NCBI GenBank assembly: GCA_951812805.1
Contig: CATOSZ010000001.1
Coordinates: 124,001-188,000, forward strand
Direction: 5' to 3'
Origin: an uncultured Alphaproteobacteria bacterium
Lineage (GTDB): Bacteria > Pseudomonadota > Alphaproteobacteria > GCA-2731375
DNA length: 64,000 bases
The first letter of the stretch is position 1; every line of letters begins with the position of its first letter. The notes under the pieces were generated by a model. That model worked only from the letters and a program-made list of their open reading frames with translations, searched no databases and was not told the origin of the DNA. A program made the translations under genes and the position numbers. Of the stretch, positions 60,007 through 64,000 are shown piece after piece.

Positions 60007-61005
60007 ATGTCCGAGACCTACAAGGCGCTGTGGGCGCAAGAGAATGCCGACGGCAAGGCGGAGGTTGCGCTTCTGGAGCTCGGCCCCGACGACCTGCCGG
60101 CGGGCGACGTGACCGTCCGGGTCCGCTATTCCACCGTCAACTACAAGGACGGCCTGGCGGTGATGGGCAACAAAAGCCGGATCATGCGCAAGCTTCCGAT
60201 GGCGCCCGGCATCGACTATGCGGGCGTGGTCGAGGCCTCGGACAGCGACGCCTTCGCCGCCGGCGACGAGGTCGTGCTGACCGGCTGGGGCGTCGGCGAG
60301 GGCCATTCCGGCGGCTTCGCCCAACGCACCCGCGCCAAGGCCGACTGGCTGGTCAAACGCCCAGACGGGCTGAGCCTGCAGCAATGCATGGCGATCGGCA
60401 CCGCCGGTTTCACCTCCATGCTCTCGGTGATGGCGCTGGAGGACCGCGGCGTGACGCCGGACGCGGGGCCGATCCTGGTCACCGGGGCCGGCGGCGGCGT
60501 CGGCGGCATCGCCATCGCCCTGCTGGCCAACCTCGGGCACGAGGTCTGGGGCCTGACCGGGCGCGAAAGCCTGGCCGATTACCTGACGGGCCTGGGCGCG
60601 GCGGGCATCGTCCCCCGTGCCGAGCTGGCCGAGGCGGGCCGCCCGCTCGCCGCCGAACGCTGGGCGGGCGGCATCGACGCGGTCGGCGGCCAGGTGCTGG
60701 TCAACCTGCTGGCGGCGACCAAGTACGGCGGTGCAGTGGCAGCCTGCGGCCTCGCCGGCGGTTTCGACCTGCCGGGCACGGTGATGCCCTTCATCCTGCG
60801 CGGCGTCGACCTGCTGGGGATCGAGAGCGTCTATTGCCCGCAGCCCCGCCGGGGCGAGGCCTGGGCCCGCCTGGCGCGCGATCTGCCGCTCGACAAGCTG
60901 GACGCCATGATCCATGTGCACGGCCTGGCCGAGGTCCCGGCACTGGCCGCCGATATCCTGAAGGGCCAGGTCCAGGGCCGCGCGGTGATCGACCTGGAGG
61001 TGTAG
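60007..61005 (+). CDS. MDR-family oxidoreductase, AcuI (acrylyl-CoA reductase)-like
   Basis: MSETYKALWA...NYKDGLAVMGNKSRIMRKLPMAPGIDYAG. Confidence 0.88.
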   Translation: MSETYKALWAQENADGKAEVALLELGPDDLPAGDVTVRVRYSTVNYKDGLAVMGNKSRIMRKLPMAPGIDYAGVVEASDSDAFAAGDEVVLTGWGVGEGHSGGFAQRTRAKADWLVKRPDGLSLQQCMAIGTAGFTSMLSVMALEDRGVTPDAGPILVTGAGGGVGGIAIALLANLGHEVWGLTGRESLADYLTGLGAAGIVPRAELAEAGRPLAAERWAGGIDAVGGQVLVNLLAATKYGGAVAACGLAGGFDLPGTVMPFILRGVDLLGIESVYCPQPRRGEAWARLARDLPLDKLDAMIHVHGLAEVPALAADILKGQVQGRAVIDLEV

Positions 61006-61064
61006 GGGATATATCCGCCCCGGGATCTTCGAGTATCGTCGACAGGTGGAGGTGAACCCCGGAA

Positions 61065-61841
61065 ATGGCCGAGAATGAGGTGAGCGCCATACGGGCGTTT
61101 CGCGACCGGTTGGCGTCGCACGGGCGCTGCATCGGACCCAGCATCACCTGCGCGGACCCGGCGCTGACCGAGGCGATCGCGCCGGTGGCCGACTTCCTCT
61201 GGATCGACACCGAGCACAGCCCGATATCGATCGAAACCCTGAGTGGTCATCTGCTGGCGGCCAGGGCCTGCGAGCGGGCCGCGCTGGTCCGGGTCGAAAG
61301 TAGTGCGAGCGGGACGATCAAGCGCATTCTGGATGCGGGCGTCGACGGCATCATCGTGCCCCAGATCCGCGGCTACGACGAAGCCGCCGGTGCCGTCGCC
61401 GATTGCCGTTATCCACCGCTCGGCCGCCGCGGCTTCGGGCCGAGGCGGGGGATGGACTACGGTCGCAAGGCGTTGAGCGACTATTTGGCAGAAGCCGAGC
61501 GGGATCTGTTCGTAGCCCTGATGGTGGAGCATGTCGACGCAGTGGCCGAGATCGAGGCGATCGTCGCCATCCCGGGCCTGGATTCGGTGGTCGTCGGACC
61601 CATGGACCTCAGCGCTTCCCTTGGGCGTTTGGGCGAGGTCGAGCATCCCTCGGTGGTCGAGGCGATCGAGACGATCATCGCTGCCGCGCGGCGCAACAAC
61701 CTGCATGTCGGCATGGGCATGGGGGCCAATCGCGACTTCGCCGCTCATTGGCTCGAGCGCGGCGTGGACTGGGTGCAGCTCGGCTGTGACTTCGAGTATC
61801 TGGTTCAGGGTGTGAGCCGGCTGTTTGCTTCCCTGCGCTGA
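61065..61841 (+). CDS. HpcH/HpaI aldolase/citrate lyase family protein
   Basis: FLWIDTEHSPISIE...VPQIRGYDEA...VVGPMDLSASLG. Confidence 0.9.
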   Translation: MAENEVSAIRAFRDRLASHGRCIGPSITCADPALTEAIAPVADFLWIDTEHSPISIETLSGHLLAARACERAALVRVESSASGTIKRILDAGVDGIIVPQIRGYDEAAGAVADCRYPPLGRRGFGPRRGMDYGRKALSDYLAEAERDLFVALMVEHVDAVAEIEAIVAIPGLDSVVVGPMDLSASLGRLGEVEHPSVVEAIETIIAAARRNNLHVGMGMGANRDFAAHWLERGVDWVQLGCDFEYLVQGVSRLFASLR

Positions 61842-61886
61842 CTCTTAATCAGCGGGTCCGGGGTTCGAGTCCCTGTGCGCCCACCA
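61838..61886 (+). tRNA. 3' half of tRNA-Lys(CTT), partial (integration scar)
   Basis: CTGACTCTTAATCAGCGGGTCCGGGGTTCGAGTCCCTGTGCGCCCACCA; anticodon arm, T arm and acceptor 3' strand but no 5' half. Confidence 0.88.
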
Positions 61887-62034
61887 AAGACATCAAGGGC
61901 CTGGCTGGAGACGGCTGGGCCTTTTGGTATTGGGGGCGTGAGAGTGAAGCATCGCACCAACGAAATGGGTATCCTGTCGTTCGATTTGAGGTTTTCCTCC
62001 CGCGCCCACACCCGGTTTCTGGCGTCACAGGGAT

Positions 62035-62567
62035 CTATTCCTCGGTCGGCGTGGGTTCGATGATTGTTCCATTCATCAAGACCACCAGCCAGTCCGCCCG
62101 GGAACTCCAGGAATCATCCGTTTCGAAGATCTTCAACGTCATCTGGTAGTACCAGTGATACTTCAATTCTTTGCATATATGCCGGTGAAGTCCGATGTGC
62201 CAAACTCGACCCTCGCTGCCGCTTGGTGTTTCGCCCTGGCCCAATCCAGGGAAAGAGCGGTCGCCGCTGGCACGGACAGGGGTATCGGTTCCAAACCAGG
62301 CTTCCATTTGGGGCTCGCCATGAAATCTCGTTTCGACATGGACAATTCGAAGTGCTGGCTGCCGGAATTGTCGGAGCGATACATCGTGGAAAAGACGACC
62401 GGATCGCTTGCACAAGCCTCCGCAGTGGAGCAAAGAAATGCAAACGCCAAGAACCCGAAACCAAACTTTCGGCCGGGTTTCGCAAGATTCATGAGTGCGA
62501 CAGTCCCCAAATGTCCTTTCAGTGCGATGCAAGATTGTAGACTTGCGGGGAGGCGGATACAACAATG
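62035..62567 (-). pseudogene. Frameshifted hypothetical secreted protein
   Basis: MNLAKPGRKFGFGFLAFAFLCSTAEA...FGTSDFTGIYA (one frame) continues as KELKYHWYYQMTLKIFETDDSWSSRADWLVVLMNGTIIEPTPTEE in another. Confidence 0.45.
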
Positions 62568-62715
62568 TATCGGATCTCGCGCCTGTGGTTCCGGGGATTG
62601 ATCTTCCGGTTCCGCATAATGTTCCGAGAGGCAGCGCTGGTTGGTTGGACAACGAAGCCGCGCTGCCAAGGTGTGTTCCGCTTTTTCGCCAGACCGCCAT
62701 AGTCCTTGTTTCTTT

Positions 62716-62870
62716 TCAACCGTTCTGCTGCTGTTGCACCTGTGGCGATGTGGGCAAGGCGAGAAGCGGCTTATCCATCAAATCTACAGGCTCGCCAGTA
62801 CCATAGGCCTCCGCCGGGGTCCGGCCGCCAAGCGCCGAATGTGGCCGCTCGGTGGTGGTACGAGCGGCGG
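62716..62870 (-). pseudogene. IS3-family transposase C-terminal remnant
   Basis: TTTERPHSALGGRTPAEAYGTGEPVDLMDKPLLALPTSPQVQQQQNG*. Confidence 0.8.
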
Positions 62871-63204
62871 ACGGAACAGCCCCGTTACAGGGGCACTGGA
62901 TCGGCGAGAGGTTTGCTATTCCTGGCATCCGCTGTCGGGTCGGGTGGTCTTGCGTTCCGTGGGAGGGCTTGGATGGGGGCGGCGGGCAATGGGCAGAAGG
63001 CTGGAAGCTCGGACAAGTGTTCGACGCGGGCTCAGATCCGACACACGGTCTTGCACAAGTTCGGAAGTCCTCGGAAATTCCCAAGTTTCTTCGTATGCAT
63101 ACAGTCTGGATTCAATACCTCGAAATCAGCCGACACCGTTGACGGACAGGTCCAGGATCGCGCAAGTGTCGGCCTGGAGGTGCGGCCTCGTCGGGTGGGT
63201 GGGA

Positions 63205-64000
63205 TCAATAGGCGGCGAACAGCGGCCCCATGCGATCCGCGTCGAAGCGGAAGCGGACCGTCAGCCAGAGCTTGCGGGTATCGCTGGAAAAGCCGACCGC
63301 ATCGTAGTCCGCGTACTGGACGCCGAGGTACAGCGTTCCGTAACTGAGCGGGGTCGCCTTGAACAGACCGACATTCCATTCCGAGCCATACTGGGTGCCG
63401 CTCTCTTCGGCCCAGAAACGGTGGTATGCGGCGGTCAGGCGGAAGCCGTCGTACCAGCCACGACCGGGCAACGGCGCGTCCACGCCGGCATAGAGGTCTC
63501 GCAAGCCGTTCGCTGGCGTCCGCAGGAAGCGGTCGGTCGAGCCGTTGAACTTGTGCCCGGTGGCGAGCGGCAGCTGGAAGGCGTCCGCTCCGTCGCCGTC
63601 CAGGGATTCGTAGCCCAGGCGAAGGCGAATGCCGCGATAGGAGACGCTCGGCTCGATCCGGTAGAACCACAGTCCGAAGTTGCCGGGGTTGTCGCCGAAA
63701 TCAACCTGGTGTGCGATGTCGCCGCCGAGGGAGAAGGTCCAGTCCGCGCTCAACGGCAGGTCGCCTGTCATCCGCAGGCCTGTCGTCGCCGACGACATCA
63801 CGTCGGCGCTTCGTCTCTCGAAGTCCAGCAGCAGGGCGAAGGGGGAAAGCGTCAATCCAGGCACGATGTCATGGCGTGCGCGCAGGCCATGACCGCGAAG
63901 GCCGAGGCGCCCAAGGGGCGAGTCGGCACCCGCGACGCCGCGCACCTTGTCGAAATAGGCATACTCGAGCTCAGCGACGCCGTCGAAGCTCGCCTGCGCG
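63205..64000 (-). CDS. Alginate-export-like outer-membrane beta-barrel protein, partial (runs off window)
   Basis: GHKFNGSTDRFLRTPANGLRDLYAGVDAPLPG; alternating amphipathic strands, C-terminal aromatic; frame open toward window end. Confidence 0.7.
   Translation of the reverse strand, partial: AQASFDGVAELEYAYFDKVRGVAGADSPLGRLGLRGHGLRARHDIVPGLTLSPFALLLDFERRSADVMSSATTGLRMTGDLPLSADWTFSLGGDIAHQVDFGDNPGNFGLWFYRIEPSVSYRGIRLRLGYESLDGDGADAFQLPLATGHKFNGSTDRFLRTPANGLRDLYAGVDAPLPGRGWYDGFRLTAAYHRFWAEESGTQYGSEWNVGLFKATPLSYGTLYLGVQYADYDAVGFSSDTRKLWLTVRFRFDADRMGPLFAAY

Noticed and set aside
61805-62011. Minus-strand ORF with GGRTGTRTPDPLIKSQ
   Set aside because: Well-known spurious ORF antisense to a tRNA-Lys 3' half
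63141-63182. TVDGQVQDRASVGLEV resembling the C-terminus of MDR oxidoreductases (compare ILKGQVQGRAVIDLEV at the end of the AcuI-like gene)
   Set aside because: Similarity limited to about 15 residues; could be a decayed fragment but not supportable by eye

Overview
High-GC (probably alphaproteobacterial; inference) chromosomal window with ordinary metabolic, transport and signalling genes at both ends and a mobile-element-dense zone at about 15.5-41.5 kb. I resolved that zone to element ends and target-site duplications (TSDs). It contains: an IS481-like element (15488-16605, TSD CGCGC) at the stop codon of a PqiA-like gene; an ISAs1-family element (21566-22774, 10-bp TSD GGTCCCGGAG) splitting a SAM methyltransferase gene; two nearly identical IS21-family elements in inverted orientation (23373-26348 and 38527-41500); a 5'-truncated group II intron (26349-27324) abutting a branched-chain amino-acid type ABC substrate-binding gene; and a different IS21-family element (32336-34960, TSD AGCGGCG) splitting livF. 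The second IS21 copy (TSD CCCAGGAT) splits an HNOBA-type hybrid histidine kinase encoded next to an H-NOX gene. The most exciting signal: when the ISAs1 element and one TSD copy are removed in silico, the methyltransferase frame is restored across the junction but contains an in-frame TGA (22818-22820) at ...NIDLWTA-U-IAGGLPCAGW.... A strong hairpin starts just downstream of it, with a 5-nt CGUGU apical loop 16 nt after the UGA, which fits a bacterial SECIS. This looks like an IS-disrupted selenoprotein methyltransferase. Other notable items: a flotillin (YqiK-like) gene split at an ATGA overlap, a hypervariable-looking (VD)n repeat in its YqiJ-like partner, a tRNA-Lys(CTT) 3'-half integration scar, an internally deleted aldehyde dehydrogenase remnant, and an uncharacterised 528-aa protein between a P450 and a luciferase-like monooxygenase.
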